Below the pieces are notes generated by a model. The model saw only the letters and a list, made by a program, of their open reading frames with translations, did no database searches and was not told where the DNA came from. A stretch of DNA of 64,000 nucleotides from assembly GCF_001971725.1 (NCBI RefSeq), contig NZ_CP019388.1:1860001-1924000 (forward strand). Direction: 5' to 3'. Position 1 is the first letter of the stretch. Each line of letters starts with the position of its first letter. This DNA comes from Winogradskyella sp. J14-2. Its GTDB lineage: Bacteria; Bacteroidota; Bacteroidia; Flavobacteriales; Flavobacteriaceae. Below are positions 35,884-45,012 of this stretch, one piece after another. The position numbers were made by a program, and so were the translations under genes.

Positions 35884-35912
35884 AACGCGCTTAATGTTTA
35901 GCGCGTTTTTTT
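35884..35912 (+). terminator. Terminator of the PfkB gene
   Basis: An 8-bp GC-rich stem (AACGCGCT with AGCGCGTT), 8-nt loop and seven T, ending 11 nt before the purF ATG. purF therefore has either a very short own leader or depends on read-through. Confidence 0.85.
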
Positions 35913-35922
35913 ATTACACAAT

Positions 35923-37821
35923 ATGAGTGATGCTTTAAAACACGAGTGCGGTATTGCACTCATTAGGCTTTTAAAACCATTAGAATATTACAAAGAAAAA
36001 TATGGTAGTGCATTTTATGGCGTAAATAAAATGTACTTAATGATGGAGAAACAGCACAATCGTGGACAAGATGGTGCTGGATTTGCAAGTATTAAATTAG
36101 ATACCAAGCCAGGAGAGCGTTACATAAGCAGGGTACGATCTATAGCTCAGCAGCCTATTCAGGACATTTTTTCTCAAATTAACGATCGTGTTAACAAAGA
36201 AATGGCTGAGCACCCTGAATATAAAGATAACGTTGACTTACAAAAAAAGAACATTCCTTACATAGGTGAAGTACTGCTTGGACATGTACGCTATGGTACC
36301 TTTGGAAAAAATAGTGTAGAAAGTGTTCATCCGTTTTTAAGACAAAATAATTGGATGCACAGAAACCTTATTGTTGCAGGTAATTTTAACATGACCAATG
36401 TTAATGAACTCTTTAACAATCTAGTAGATATTGGTCAGCACCCAAAAGAAAAGGCAGACACCATAACTGTTATGGAAAAAATAGGTCATTTCTTAGACGA
36501 TGCAGTTAGCAAAATCTACAAAGACCTAAAAAAAGAAGGCTATTCTAAAATTGAATGTTCACCACTTATTGCAGAGCGTTTAAAACTTAGTAAAATTTTA
36601 AAACGTGCTGCTAAAAATTGGGATGGTGGTTATGCTATGGCAGGTTTATTAGGCCACGGTGATTCTTTTGTGCTTAGAGATCCTGCGGGTATAAGGCCTG
36701 CTTATTATTATAAAGATGACGAAGTAGTTGTTGTAGCTTCAGAAAGGCCTGTAATACAAACTGTATTTAACGTTGCTTTTGATGATGTTAAAGAGTTAGA
36801 TCCAGGACATGCCATTATCACTAAAAAATCTGGTGACATTAGAATTAAGAAAATATTAGAACCTCTAGAGCGTAAGGCATGTTCCTTTGAGCGTATTTAT
36901 TTTTCGAGAGGAAGCGATGCAGAAATTTATGAAGAACGAAAAGAACTAGGAAGACTCTTAATGCCAAAAGTTCTTGAAGCTATTGATAATGACACAAAAA
37001 ACACTGTTTTTTCGTTTATACCCAATACTGCAGAAACGTCCTTTTTTGGAATGATTGACACGGTTGAAGAACACCTAAATCATAAAAAAACAGAAGCCAT
37101 ACTTAAAGGGCAGAGAGAATTATCTGCTCAAAAGGTTGAAGAGATTTTATCAGAAAGACCACGAATTGAAAAAATTGCGATTAAGGATGTTAAGCTCAGA
37201 ACGTTTATAACAGAAGATAGCAGCAGAGATGATTTAGTAGCCCATGTTTACGACGTAACTTATGGTGTAATAAAACCATCTGATAATCTCGTTATTATAG
37301 ACGATAGCATTGTAAGAGGCACAACATTAAAGAAAAGTATTATAAAAATGATGGATAGGCTACGACCAAAGAAAATAATTGTTGTGTCATCCGCACCGCA
37401 AATTCGATATCCTGATTGTTATGGTATAGACATGGCCAATCTAGAAAGCTTGGTAGCATTTAGAGCTGCGCTAGAATTATTAAAGGATAATAATCAATAT
37501 CACATTGTTGAAGAAGTCTATGAAAAGTGCTTAAAGCAAGTGGATCTTAAAGATAAAAATGTTGTTAACTATGTTAAAGAGATTTATGATGGTTTTACAG
37601 ACGAACAAATATCAGACAAAATTTCTGAGCTGTTGAGTGATGATTCTGTTAACGCAGAAGTTAAAATCATCTTTCAACCTGTTGAAAACCTCCATAAAGC
37701 ATGCCCAAAAAATTTAGGTGATTGGTATTTTACCGGTAATTATCCAACTGATGGTGGCAACAGAGTAGTTAACAGAGCTTTTATAAATTTCTATGAAGGC
37801 AATAATGAGCGTGCTTACTAA
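35923..37821 (+). CDS. purF: Amidophosphoribosyltransferase, long Bacteroidota form
   Basis: 632-aa enzyme for the first committed purine step: PRPP plus glutamine gives phosphoribosylamine. The N-terminal class II glutaminase domain has its candidate nucleophile cysteine at residue 9 (HECGIALI), exposed after a short propeptide, with HNRGQDGAGFAS and GHVRYGTFG following. The C-terminal phosphoribosyltransferase domain shows the PRPP loop VIIDDSIVRGTT (about 455-466). It is some 120 residues longer than the enterobacterial enzyme; the extra length is spread over inserts such as residues 85-105 and the C-terminal tail. This longer type is common in Flavobacteriia. Confidence 0.92.
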   Translation: MSDALKHECGIALIRLLKPLEYYKEKYGSAFYGVNKMYLMMEKQHNRGQDGAGFASIKLDTKPGERYISRVRSIAQQPIQDIFSQINDRVNKEMAEHPEYKDNVDLQKKNIPYIGEVLLGHVRYGTFGKNSVESVHPFLRQNNWMHRNLIVAGNFNMTNVNELFNNLVDIGQHPKEKADTITVMEKIGHFLDDAVSKIYKDLKKEGYSKIECSPLIAERLKLSKILKRAAKNWDGGYAMAGLLGHGDSFVLRDPAGIRPAYYYKDDEVVVVASERPVIQTVFNVAFDDVKELDPGHAIITKKSGDIRIKKILEPLERKACSFERIYFSRGSDAEIYEERKELGRLLMPKVLEAIDNDTKNTVFSFIPNTAETSFFGMIDTVEEHLNHKKTEAILKGQRELSAQKVEEILSERPRIEKIAIKDVKLRTFITEDSSRDDLVAHVYDVTYGVIKPSDNLVIIDDSIVRGTTLKKSIIKMMDRLRPKKIIVVSSAPQIRYPDCYGIDMANLESLVAFRAALELLKDNNQYHIVEEVYEKCLKQVDLKDKNVVNYVKEIYDGFTDEQISDKISELLSDDSVNAEVKIIFQPVENLHKACPKNLGDWYFTGNYPTDGGNRVVNRAFINFYEGNNERAY

Positions 37822-37930
37822 TAATCACGTAAATTTAGCTTTTAATCCGAAAAAATATGTATTTAATCGATGAAAATTGCTTTTTGTCTAATATTTACCG
37901 CTATTTTAACAAATTAAAATTACATTGGCT

Positions 37931-38004
37931 TCACCATAACATAAGTAGGTTAAGTTCATGGTAGATTTGGGGCAAAAAAAGGTGAACACTGTTCACCTTT
38001 TTTT
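37931..38004 (+). ncRNA. Small-RNA-like element, copy 1
   Basis: This 74-nt block contains a foldable 5' part (CCATAAC pairing with GTT-C-ATGG around ATAAGTAGGTTAA), a conserved single-stranded TAGATTTGGGGC, and an intrinsic terminator (GGTGAAC-ACT-GTTCACC and seven T). The same block recurs 236 bp downstream. A degenerate -7 box (TACATTGG) begins 10 nt upstream. No ORF spans it. It may belong to a known flavobacterial structured-RNA family such as Flavo-1, but I cannot confirm that from memory. Confidence 0.6.
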
Positions 38005-38156
38005 ATGGATTTTTATTAAAGTAATACTTTAGCTTATTTAGCATAAACAAAGTGTTACTTTTAAACTTAATTTTACTTTAAACACAGAGTATCCACGCTT
38101 AGACTAATATATAGGTCGTTTGTCCGAAAAATTTAAATATTAAATTATTGTAAACT

Positions 38157-38164
38157 TATATTTG
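38157..38164 (+). promoter_or_regulatory. -7 promoter box of small RNA copy 2
   Basis: TATATTTG, an exact TAnnTTTG match, starting 10 nt before the conserved RNA block, so transcription would begin at about the first conserved base. Copy 1 has TACATTGG in the same place. Confidence 0.5.
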
Positions 38165-38166
38165 AC

Positions 38167-38240
38167 TCACCATAACATAAGTAGGTTAAGTTTATGGTAG
38201 ATTTGGGGCAAAAAAGGTGAACTCTCTGTTCACCTTTTTT
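38167..38240 (+). ncRNA. Small-RNA-like element, copy 2
   Basis: Second copy of the element at 37931. The 5' 42 nt differ at one base (C to T in the bulge of the first stem). The terminator keeps the same 7-bp stem GGTGAAC/GTTCACC with a changed loop (TCTCT instead of ACT), ending in six T. DNA between the copies is unrelated, so the element itself seems to be what is conserved. The neighbours (purF upstream, sodA on the other strand) do not suggest a cis-regulatory role; independent RNAs with their own promoter and terminator fit better. Confidence 0.62.
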
Positions 38241-38285
38241 CATTTATAACTGTTACATGACTTTTAATTTCAAAACTTAAATCAT

Positions 38286-38312
38286 AAAAAAGCCAGACTG
38301 GTTTGTCTGGCT
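38286..38312 (-). terminator. Terminator of sodA
   Basis: An 8-bp stem (AGCCAGAC with GTCTGGCT) and 6-nt loop, 24 nt past the sodA stop, followed on the minus strand by a T tract of about five. Confidence 0.8.
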
Positions 38313-38335
38313 CAAACAATATATTTAACTATTTC

Positions 38336-38944
38336 TTATTTAGCCTCAGCGTAGCGACGCTCAACTTCATTCCAGTTAATGACCTTAAAAAAAGCGTCGA
38401 TATAATCTGGTCTTCTGTTTTGATAGTTTAAGTAGTAGGCATGCTCCCAAACATCTAATCCTAAAATTGGTGTGCCACCGCAACTAACGCCTGGCATTAG
38501 TGGATTGTCTTGATTTGGAGTAGAGCAAACCTCAACCTTACCGCCTTTGTGTACGCACAACCAAGCCCAACCTGAACCAAATTGTGTAGCTGCAGCTTTT
38601 GAAAAAGCTTCAATAAAGGCATCTTTAGAACCAAATTCTGCTTCAATAGCATCTTTTAATTCTCCAGATAAATAACCTCTATCTTCAGGATTCATTACAT
38701 CCCAAAATAAAGAGTGGTTATAAAAACCACCGCCATTATTTCTTACACCACTGTTATCCATATCTAGATTAGTCAAGATATCTTCAATAGATTTTCCTTC
38801 TAGATCAGTACCTTCAATGGCAGCATTTAACTTTGTTGTGTAACCATTGTGATGTTTAGTATGATGGATTTCCATTGTACGTGCATCAATATGTGGTTCT
38901 AGTGCATCATATGCATATTTTAATTTTGGTAATTCAAAAGCCAT
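38336..38944 (-). CDS. sodA: Superoxide dismutase, Mn-type
   Basis: 202-aa cytoplasmic Fe/Mn superoxide dismutase. Metal ligands are visible: His in MEIHHTKHH, His in YNHSLFWDV, and Asp and His in [19 protein letters not shown] before the second ligand and STPNQD in the C-terminal half favour the manganese type, though cambialistic members exist. A longer frame opens at 39070, but the 42 extra residues are not family-like and cover an exact -7 promoter box, so I chose the ATG at 38944. Confidence 0.95.
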   Translation of the reverse strand: MAFELPKLKYAYDALEPHIDARTMEIHHTKHHNGYTTKLNAAIEGTDLEGKSIEDILTNLDMDNSGVRNNGGGFYNHSLFWDVMNPEDRGYLSGELKDAIEAEFGSKDAFIEAFSKAAATQFGSGWAWLCVHKGGKVEVCSTPNQDNPLMPGVSCGGTPILGLDVWEHAYYLNYQNRRPDYIDAFFKVINWNEVERRYAEAK

Positions 38945-38982
38945 AGTGTGTATGTTTTTTAGTGTTAGTATTTCAATTTTAC

Positions 38983-38990
38983 CAAATTTA
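38983..38990 (-). promoter_or_regulatory. -7 promoter box of sodA
   Basis: Reads TAAATTTG on the minus strand, an exact TAnnTTTG match, 38 nt before the ATG at 38944. It supports the shorter reading of sodA. Confidence 0.5.
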
Positions 38991-39057
38991 CAATTTTGAA
39001 AACAAGAAGTTCTAAATAAATTATTAAGATTCCCTATTTTGGTATAAAATTTATCTT

Positions 39058-42000
39058 TTGCATAACTCAAACTTTAAAATATACAACGCATCAGCAGGCA
39101 GCGGTAAAACCTTTACCCTAGCAAAGACCTATATTAAAATTCTTGTTAATTCAAAAAACAACGAACAGTTTAAGTCTATTCTAGCTATAACATTTACCAA
39201 CAAGGCTGTTGGTGAAATGAAAGAGCGCATTATTGCAATGCTTAAGTTATTCTCTCAAGATGAGCATTTAATTAAGCCTCACCCAATGTTTAGGGCTATC
39301 TGCGAAGAACTATCAATTACCGCAGAGTTTCTTAAAATAAGATCTAAAAATATATTAAAATCTATAATGCACAATTATGGAGGTTTTGATATTTCAACGA
39401 TTGATGGTTTTACACATAGAGTTATAAGAACTTTTGCCCACGATTTAAAACTCCCTGTTAATTTCGAAGTAGAATTAGACCAAGAAAGGCTTCTCAACGA
39501 GGCCGTGGATAATTTAATTTCTAGAGCAGGAGACAGCGAAATATTAACCCAAACATTAGTTGATTTTGCTATTGAAAAAGCAGATAACGATAAAAGTTGG
39601 GATATTAGTTACGACTTTAATAACATAGCAAAGCTCTTAGTAAACGAAAATGATATTGCAGCAGTTGAGACCTTTAAGCACAAAACCATTGAAGACTTTA
39701 AAGTTCTAAAAACTATCTTAGTAAAAGACATTGCAGAAATTGAAAAAGACATTATTGCATTTGCAGGTGAAGCATTAACTCTGATTGAAGAAAGCGGCTT
39801 ACAGTTTGATGATTTTAATAGAAAATCGCTGCCCAATCACTTTTACAACTTATCGCAGGGCAATTATGATGTTTCCTTTAATTCATTATGGCAAAACGAT
39901 TTAGTTGCAAGCGGTACGCTTTACCCAAAACGTGTTACCGATACCATAGCTAGCACCATAGAGAGTATTCAACCAAACTTATCCGAGGTATTTTTAAAAA
40001 CTAAAGCTTTAATTTTTGAGCTTAAACTTAAACAAGGGTTTTATAAAAATATTACACCGCTTTCCGTATTAACCGTTATTCAAAAAGAGTTAAATCTTTT
40101 AAAAGAGGAGCAAAATAAAATGCTTATCTCAGAATTTAATAAGATTATAAGCAACGAAATTAAAGGCCAACCAACACCATTTATTTACGAACGTTTAGGT
40201 GAAAAGTTTAAGCACTATTTTATTGATGAGTTTCAAGATACCTCAAAAATGCAATGGGAAAATCTGGTGCCATTGCTAGATAGCGCACTTTCAACCTCAA
40301 TAGGCTCAACTATGCTTGTTGGAGATGCCAAACAAGCCATTTACAGATGGCGAGGTGGTGAGCCAGAACAGTTTATTAACCTCTACAATAAATTGACCAA
40401 TCCATTTCAGATTGAAGCAGAAGTGCTAAACTTAGATACCAATTACAGAAGTGCTAAAGAAATTATAAATTTTAATAATAGTTTTTTTGAGTTTTTAGGT
40501 GAACATTACTTTAACGATAGTAGATACGCTGAGTTATATTTAAATTCTAAACAAAAACCCTCTTTAGAGACCGAAGGGTTTGTAAGTATTGAGTTTCTAG
40601 ATATTTCTAAAGACGATAACCCTACTGAATTATATACCAACAGTGTTTTTAAAACCATTAAGCAATGTCTTAAAAATGGTTTTAATCCAGATGATATTTG
40701 TATCATAGTAAGAAAACGAAAAGAAGGTGTTGAGATTGCAAAATTTCTTAGTGAAAAAGGAATTAAAATAACATCTTCTGAAACTCTGTTATTAAAAAAC
40801 TCCGATAAGGTTCAGTTTATTAATTCATTCTTAAAACTACTGCTTCAAACAGATAATGATAACTTAAAAATTGAAGTTCTAACCTTCATTGCAAGCCAAA
40901 ACAATGTAGAAGATATACATGCTTTTTACCATTTATATTTAACTCTTGGTTTTGATAAAATGCTCAAAAGTCTTGAGAACCTAAACATCTTTTTAAATAA
41001 AAAAACACTTTTACAATTGCCTTTATATGAGCTTGTTGAAGAATTAATTAGAGCTTTTAAACTCCATAATACATCCGATGCGTTTATTCAATTTTACTTA
41101 GATATTGTTTTAGAGTTTACTCAGCAACAAAACGCGGATTTATCATCGTTTATTGATTATTTTGAAAGGAGAAAAGACAGTCTCAGCGTTATTTCTCCCC
41201 AAAATAATAATGCGGTGCAGATAATGACCATTCACAAGTCTAAAGGTTTAGAGTTTCCTATAGTTATTTTTCCCTTTGCAGACCTCAATATCTACAAAGA
41301 AATAGACCCTAAAGTTTGGTTCCCGGTTAAAAAAAACAAGTATCAAGGATTCGACACATTGTTACTTAATTACAATAGTGATGTTGAACACTTTGGTGAA
41401 GTTGGCAACCACCTTTACAAACTTAAAAGGTCTCAATTAGAGTTAGACAATATTAATCTTCTCTACGTAACATTAACAAGAGCTGTAGAGCAATTATTTA
41501 TTATTGCCAAAAGAGATATAAACTCTAAAGGCGTAGTCAATGACAAAACATATGCTGGTATGTTTATCTCCTATTTACAAAAAAAGGAGTTATGGTTAGA
41601 CCATACACTTACGTATAGTTTTGGCAATTCAAAAAGCATAAACCAAAAAACAGAAGTACACACCAATTCTAATACAATCAACCTTATCTCCGTTTCTAAA
41701 GAAGATCATAACTTAAGAATAATTACAAAAGCTAGTCAACTCTGGGATACCAAACAAGGAAAAGCTATAGAACGAGGCAATTTGGTTCATCTTTTACTAT
41801 CTAAAATTGTTACAAAAGAAGATATTGATTTTGCTATAGACGATTTGATAGCCTCTGGAGACATTTCAACATCAGATAAAGAAGCGCTTAGAACAATTAT
41901 ACTAGAGGTTACAGAACATCCAAAAATCAAATTATACTTTAATAACATCCATAGAGTTTATAACGAAAGAGATATCGTAACACCAACAAGTCAGCTACTG

Positions 42001-42189
42001 CGACCTGACCGACTTAATATCAATCAAAAAAATGAAGTTACAATCATTGATTACAAAACAGGTGAGCAAAAAATATCTCATAGCACTCAACTTAACTCCT
42101 ACACTTCTATTCTAAACACAATGGGCTATGTTGTAACAAATAAAATTCTTGTTTACATAAATGAACGTGTTGAAGTCATTGAAGTCTAA
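39058..42189 (+). CDS. AddA-like UvrD/Rep helicase-nuclease
   Basis: A 1043-aa superfamily 1 helicase with a C-terminal nuclease, predicted to resect double-strand DNA ends for recombination together with the AddB-like protein encoded at 45013. Motifs: Walker A ASAGSGKT (11-18), [59 protein letters not shown] and [11 protein letters not shown]. The PD-(D/E)XK nuclease core is near the C-terminus ([15 protein letters not shown] at about 995-1005). The only plausible start is TTG at 39058, because an in-frame stop lies 30 nt upstream and the next ATG would delete Walker A. It is divergent from sodA. Confidence 0.9.
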   Translation: MHNSNFKIYNASAGSGKTFTLAKTYIKILVNSKNNEQFKSILAITFTNKAVGEMKERIIAMLKLFSQDEHLIKPHPMFRAICEELSITAEFLKIRSKNILKSIMHNYGGFDISTIDGFTHRVIRTFAHDLKLPVNFEVELDQERLLNEAVDNLISRAGDSEILTQTLVDFAIEKADNDKSWDISYDFNNIAKLLVNENDIAAVETFKHKTIEDFKVLKTILVKDIAEIEKDIIAFAGEALTLIEESGLQFDDFNRKSLPNHFYNLSQGNYDVSFNSLWQNDLVASGTLYPKRVTDTIASTIESIQPNLSEVFLKTKALIFELKLKQGFYKNITPLSVLTVIQKELNLLKEEQNKMLISEFNKIISNEIKGQPTPFIYERLGEKFKHYFIDEFQDTSKMQWENLVPLLDSALSTSIGSTMLVGDAKQAIYRWRGGEPEQFINLYNKLTNPFQIEAEVLNLDTNYRSAKEIINFNNSFFEFLGEHYFNDSRYAELYLNSKQKPSLETEGFVSIEFLDISKDDNPTELYTNSVFKTIKQCLKNGFNPDDICIIVRKRKEGVEIAKFLSEKGIKITSSETLLLKNSDKVQFINSFLKLLLQTDNDNLKIEVLTFIASQNNVEDIHAFYHLYLTLGFDKMLKSLENLNIFLNKKTLLQLPLYELVEELIRAFKLHNTSDAFIQFYLDIVLEFTQQQNADLSSFIDYFERRKDSLSVISPQNNNAVQIMTIHKSKGLEFPIVIFPFADLNIYKEIDPKVWFPVKKNKYQGFDTLLLNYNSDVEHFGEVGNHLYKLKRSQLELDNINLLYVTLTRAVEQLFIIAKRDINSKGVVNDKTYAGMFISYLQKKELWLDHTLTYSFGNSKSINQKTEVHTNSNTINLISVSKEDHNLRIITKASQLWDTKQGKAIERGNLVHLLLSKIVTKEDIDFAIDDLIASGDISTSDKEALRTIILEVTEHPKIKLYFNNIHRVYNERDIVTPTSQLLRPDRLNINQKNEVTIIDYKTGEQKISHSTQLNSYTSILNTMGYVVTNKILVYINERVEVIEV

Positions 42190-42208
42190 TTTCAAGATAG
42201 TATCTTTG
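42179..42208 (+). promoter_or_regulatory. Promoter of kbl
   Basis: TTG (42179-42181, within ATTG), 19 nt, then TATCTTTG (42201-42208), an exact -7 match. It straddles the end of the helicase gene and leaves a leader of about 15 nt before the ATG at 42230. Confidence 0.6.
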
Positions 42209-42229
42209 CTAAACAACAAAACAAAAAAT

Positions 42230-43423
42230 ATGTACGGAAATATTAAAGCACATTTGCAACAAGAAATTGAAACTATTAAAGACGCTGGCCTCTATAAAGA
42301 AGAACGAATTATTACTTCTCCACAAGGTGCAGAAATTACATTAAACACGGGTAAAAAAGTTCTTAACTTTTGTGCAAACAACTACCTTGGTCTTTCCTCA
42401 CATCCTGAAGTTGTAAAAGCTGCACAAAACACTTTAGACACCCATGGCTTCGGTATGTCGTCTGTGCGTTTTATTTGCGGTACACAAGATATCCATAAAG
42501 AATTGGAGCAAAAAATCGCCGATTTTTATGGCACTGAAGATACTATTCTATATGCGGCAGCTTTTGACGCTAATGGTGGAGTTTTTGAGCCTCTACTAAC
42601 TGCTGAGGATGCCATAATTTCAGACGCTTTAAACCATGCCTCTATCATAGACGGTGTTAGACTTTGCAAAGCCGCAAGATACCGTTACAAAAATAATGAT
42701 ATGGCAGATCTAGAAAAGCAACTTATCTCTGCAAATCAAAATGGTGCTCGATTTAAGCTTATTGTTACCGATGGTGTATTTTCTATGGATGGCCTATTAG
42801 CTCCGTTAGATAAGATTTGTGACCTGGCCGATAAATACGATGCTATGGTAATGATAGATGAGTGCCATGCAACAGGATTTATTGGCGAAACCGGAATTGG
42901 CACTCTTGAAGAAAAGGGAGTCTTAGGCAGAATTGATATTATTACCGGAACACTAGGAAAAGCCTTAGGCGGTGCAATGGGAGGTTATACAACCGCCAAA
43001 AAAGAAATCATTGAAATTTTACGTCAGCGCTCGCGTCCGTATTTGTTTTCAAACTCTTTAGCGCCTGCTATTGTTGGTGCTTCAATTAAAGTTTTTGACA
43101 TGCTTAAAAATGATACAACGCTGAGAGATAAAGTGGATTGGAATACTAAATATTTCAAAAAAGGCATGAAAGAAGCTGGTTTTGATATCATTGATGGAGA
43201 CTCTGCAATAGTTCCTGTTATGCTTTACGATGCAAAACTGTCTCAGACCATGGCCAATATGCTACTAGAAAAGGGCGTTTATGTTATAGGTTTCTTCTAT
43301 CCTGTGGTACCTAAAGAAAAAGCAAGAATTCGTGTTCAACTCTCTGCCGCTCATACTAAAGAACAACTAGATAAAGCCATAAACGCTTTTATCGCTGTAG
43401 GAGAAAAGCTCGAAATTATTTAA
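42230..43423 (+). CDS. kbl: Glycine C-acetyltransferase (2-amino-3-ketobutyrate CoA ligase)
   Basis: 397-aa PLP enzyme of the alpha-oxoamine synthase family. It cleaves 2-amino-3-ketobutyrate with CoA to glycine and acetyl-CoA in threonine breakdown. Seen are [12 protein letters not shown], the [19 protein letters not shown] stretch, [10 protein letters not shown], and the PLP lysine in [14 protein letters not shown] reading frame open from 42161 would add 23 residues and overlap the helicase gene. The ATG at 42230 gives the normal family length and sits just after a promoter, so I used it. Confidence 0.94.
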   Translation: MYGNIKAHLQQEIETIKDAGLYKEERIITSPQGAEITLNTGKKVLNFCANNYLGLSSHPEVVKAAQNTLDTHGFGMSSVRFICGTQDIHKELEQKIADFYGTEDTILYAAAFDANGGVFEPLLTAEDAIISDALNHASIIDGVRLCKAARYRYKNNDMADLEKQLISANQNGARFKLIVTDGVFSMDGLLAPLDKICDLADKYDAMVMIDECHATGFIGETGIGTLEEKGVLGRIDIITGTLGKALGGAMGGYTTAKKEIIEILRQRSRPYLFSNSLAPAIVGASIKVFDMLKNDTTLRDKVDWNTKYFKKGMKEAGFDIIDGDSAIVPVMLYDAKLSQTMANMLLEKGVYVIGFFYPVVPKEKARIRVQLSAAHTKEQLDKAINAFIAVGEKLEII

Positions 43424-43479
43424 AATCGTTACAAACTCTTTATTTTAGGGCATTGTAACAATATTTTTATATATTTGTC

Positions 43480-43510
43480 TTTGTTAATAATATTTAACAA
43501 CTTACATTTG
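43480..43510 (+). promoter_or_regulatory. Promoter of the OmpA/TSP3 gene
   Basis: TTTG (43480-43483), 19 nt, then TACATTTG (43503-43510): a full match to both Bacteroidota promoter elements. The leader would be about 31 nt. A second -7-like TATATTTG at 43470 lies just upstream. This is the best promoter by consensus in the window and fits a highly expressed envelope protein. Confidence 0.75.
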
Positions 43511-43547
43511 CCAACAATTAACACTTAAAATTAAAATTAATTAGAAT

Positions 43548-44945
43548 ATGAAAAATCTTAGCAGATTACTTTTTGTTGTAGTGCTTCTTATGAGTTTCAG
43601 TACTACTTTTGCTCAAGACAAAAACAACCCATGGGCATTTACAATTGGTGCTAACGCCGTTGACTTATATCCTGTTGGAGAGAATGCGCCTCAAGGAGAC
43701 TATTTTGACGAGTACTTCAACGTAACAGATCATTGGAATATTTTCCCTTCTTTATCAACACTATCGGTTTCTAGATACCTTAGTGACGGGTTTACTTTCA
43801 CTGCTACAGGATCATTGAATAGAATTGACAAAGTAGGCTCTGTTGACGACCCAATGGGTGGTGAGTCAACAATAGCAAGAGTTGATGATTTAACTTACTA
43901 CGCTTTAGATGGTAGAGTATCTTACAGCTTTATGAATCTTATCAACTCAAAATCTATTGATCCATACCTTGGTGTTGGTGGTGGTTATACTTGGGTAGAC
44001 AATATAGGTGCTGGCACATTAAACGGTTCTTTAGGTTTCCGTTACTGGTTTTCTGAAAAGATTGGTGTTGACGTAAATTCTACGTACAAGCACGCTTTCG
44101 AAGATTATTTACCAAAACATTTTCAACATTCAGTTGGTTTAGTGCTTAAGTTTGGTGGTACAGACTCAGACGGTGATGGTATTTACGACCAAGACGATGC
44201 TTGTCCTGAAGAAGCTGGTCTAGAAATTTTTAACGGTTGTCCAGATTCTGATAATGATGGTATCCAAGACTCTAAAGATGATTGTCCAAATACAGCTGGT
44301 TTAGCTGAATTTAATGGTTGCCCAGATAGCGATGGAGATGGTGTAATGGATAAGGATGATAAATGTCCTTCTGTTGCTGGTCTTAAATCTTTAATGGGTT
44401 GCCCTGATGCAGACGGTGATGGTGTTGCTGATGGTGATGATAACTGTCCAAACGAAGCTGGTCCTGCAGCAAATAATGGTTGCCCTTGGCCAGATACTGA
44501 TGGCGATGGTATCTTAGACAAAGACGATAAGTGTCCTAACGAAGCTGGTGTAGCTGCAAACAATGGTTGTCCAGAAGTTAAGCCAACAGAAGAAGTAATG
44601 GAAACATTAAATAGCTATTCAAGATCTATATTATTCAACGTAGGAAAGGCTTCTTTTAAACAAGAAACAGACCAAGTATTACAAGCAATGGTAGCAATCT
44701 TTAAACAATATCCTCAAGCTAGCTTTGCCATAGAAGGACATACAGATAGCTCTGGTTCTGCGTCTATGAATCAAGCACTTTCTGAAAGAAGAGCAAATGC
44801 AGTTAGAGATTACTTAATAGCAAACGGAATTAATGCAGATAGATTAACTGCAAAAGGTTATGGAGAAGATAACCCTATCGCTACTAACAAAACTAGAGCT
44901 GGTAGAGCAGAGAACAGACGTGTTGAAGTTAAATTGAAAAACTAA
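43548..44945 (+). CDS. OmpA family outer membrane protein with thrombospondin type 3 repeats
   Basis: A 465-aa major outer membrane protein candidate. Signal peptide 1-22 (ends TTFAQ); N-terminal beta barrel to about residue 200; five calcium-binding thrombospondin type 3 repeats (about 205-345) of the DSDGDGI-D-DD-CP type with AGL/NGCP spacers; OmpA peptidoglycan-binding domain about 355-465 (ILFNVGKASF, IEGHTDSSGS, NRRVEVKL). It links the outer membrane to peptidoglycan. It has a strong promoter and terminator of its own, although it lies between AddA- and AddB-like genes. Confidence 0.93.
   Translation: MKNLSRLLFVVVLLMSFSTTFAQDKNNPWAFTIGANAVDLYPVGENAPQGDYFDEYFNVTDHWNIFPSLSTLSVSRYLSDGFTFTATGSLNRIDKVGSVDDPMGGESTIARVDDLTYYALDGRVSYSFMNLINSKSIDPYLGVGGGYTWVDNIGAGTLNGSLGFRYWFSEKIGVDVNSTYKHAFEDYLPKHFQHSVGLVLKFGGTDSDGDGIYDQDDACPEEAGLEIFNGCPDSDNDGIQDSKDDCPNTAGLAEFNGCPDSDGDGVMDKDDKCPSVAGLKSLMGCPDADGDGVADGDDNCPNEAGPAANNGCPWPDTDGDGILDKDDKCPNEAGVAANNGCPEVKPTEEVMETLNSYSRSILFNVGKASFKQETDQVLQAMVAIFKQYPQASFAIEGHTDSSGSASMNQALSERRANAVRDYLIANGINADRLTAKGYGEDNPIATNKTRAGRAENRRVEVKLKN
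44164..44573 (+). repeat. Five thrombospondin type 3 repeat units
   Basis: Five units of 27-29 codons encode Asp-rich calcium loops (DxDGDG followed by DDKCP). Units 4 and 5 share AANNGCP and are the most alike. The units are diverged at the DNA level, so recent slippage is unlikely. Confidence 0.75.
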
Positions 44946-44970
44946 AATATATAGTCTCTAAAATATATTT

Positions 44971-45001
44971 AAAAAACGCTCCGAAATTCGGAGCGTTTTT
45001 T
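44971..45001 (+). terminator. Terminator of the OmpA/TSP3 gene
   Basis: A 14-bp stem (44971-44984 with 44988-45001), 3-nt loop, GC-rich CGCTCCGA core and T tract. It ends 11 nt before the start of the AddB-like gene, so that gene needs its own promoter or read-through. Confidence 0.9.
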
Positions 45002-45012
45002 ATTTTTATATA

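Noticed and set aside
39050..39060. TTTATCTTTTG before the AddA-like gene as a promoter
   Set aside because: It has one extra T compared with TAnnTTTG and overlaps the only possible start codon (TTG 39058), so transcription from it would skip the start.
38945..39070. N-terminal extension of the superoxide dismutase by 42 residues
   Set aside because: The extension is unlike the family and covers the -7 box; the start [13 protein letters not shown] at 38944 is standard.
43428..43459. GTTACAA/TTGTAAC inverted repeat after kbl as a terminator
   Set aside because: The stem is only 7 bp AT-rich with an 18-nt loop, and it overlaps the promoter region of the OmpA gene.
44164..44573. Thrombospondin type 3 repeats as a recently expanding tandem repeat
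   Set aside because: The units are well diverged at the DNA level, so they look like an old protein repeat and not an active slippage tract.
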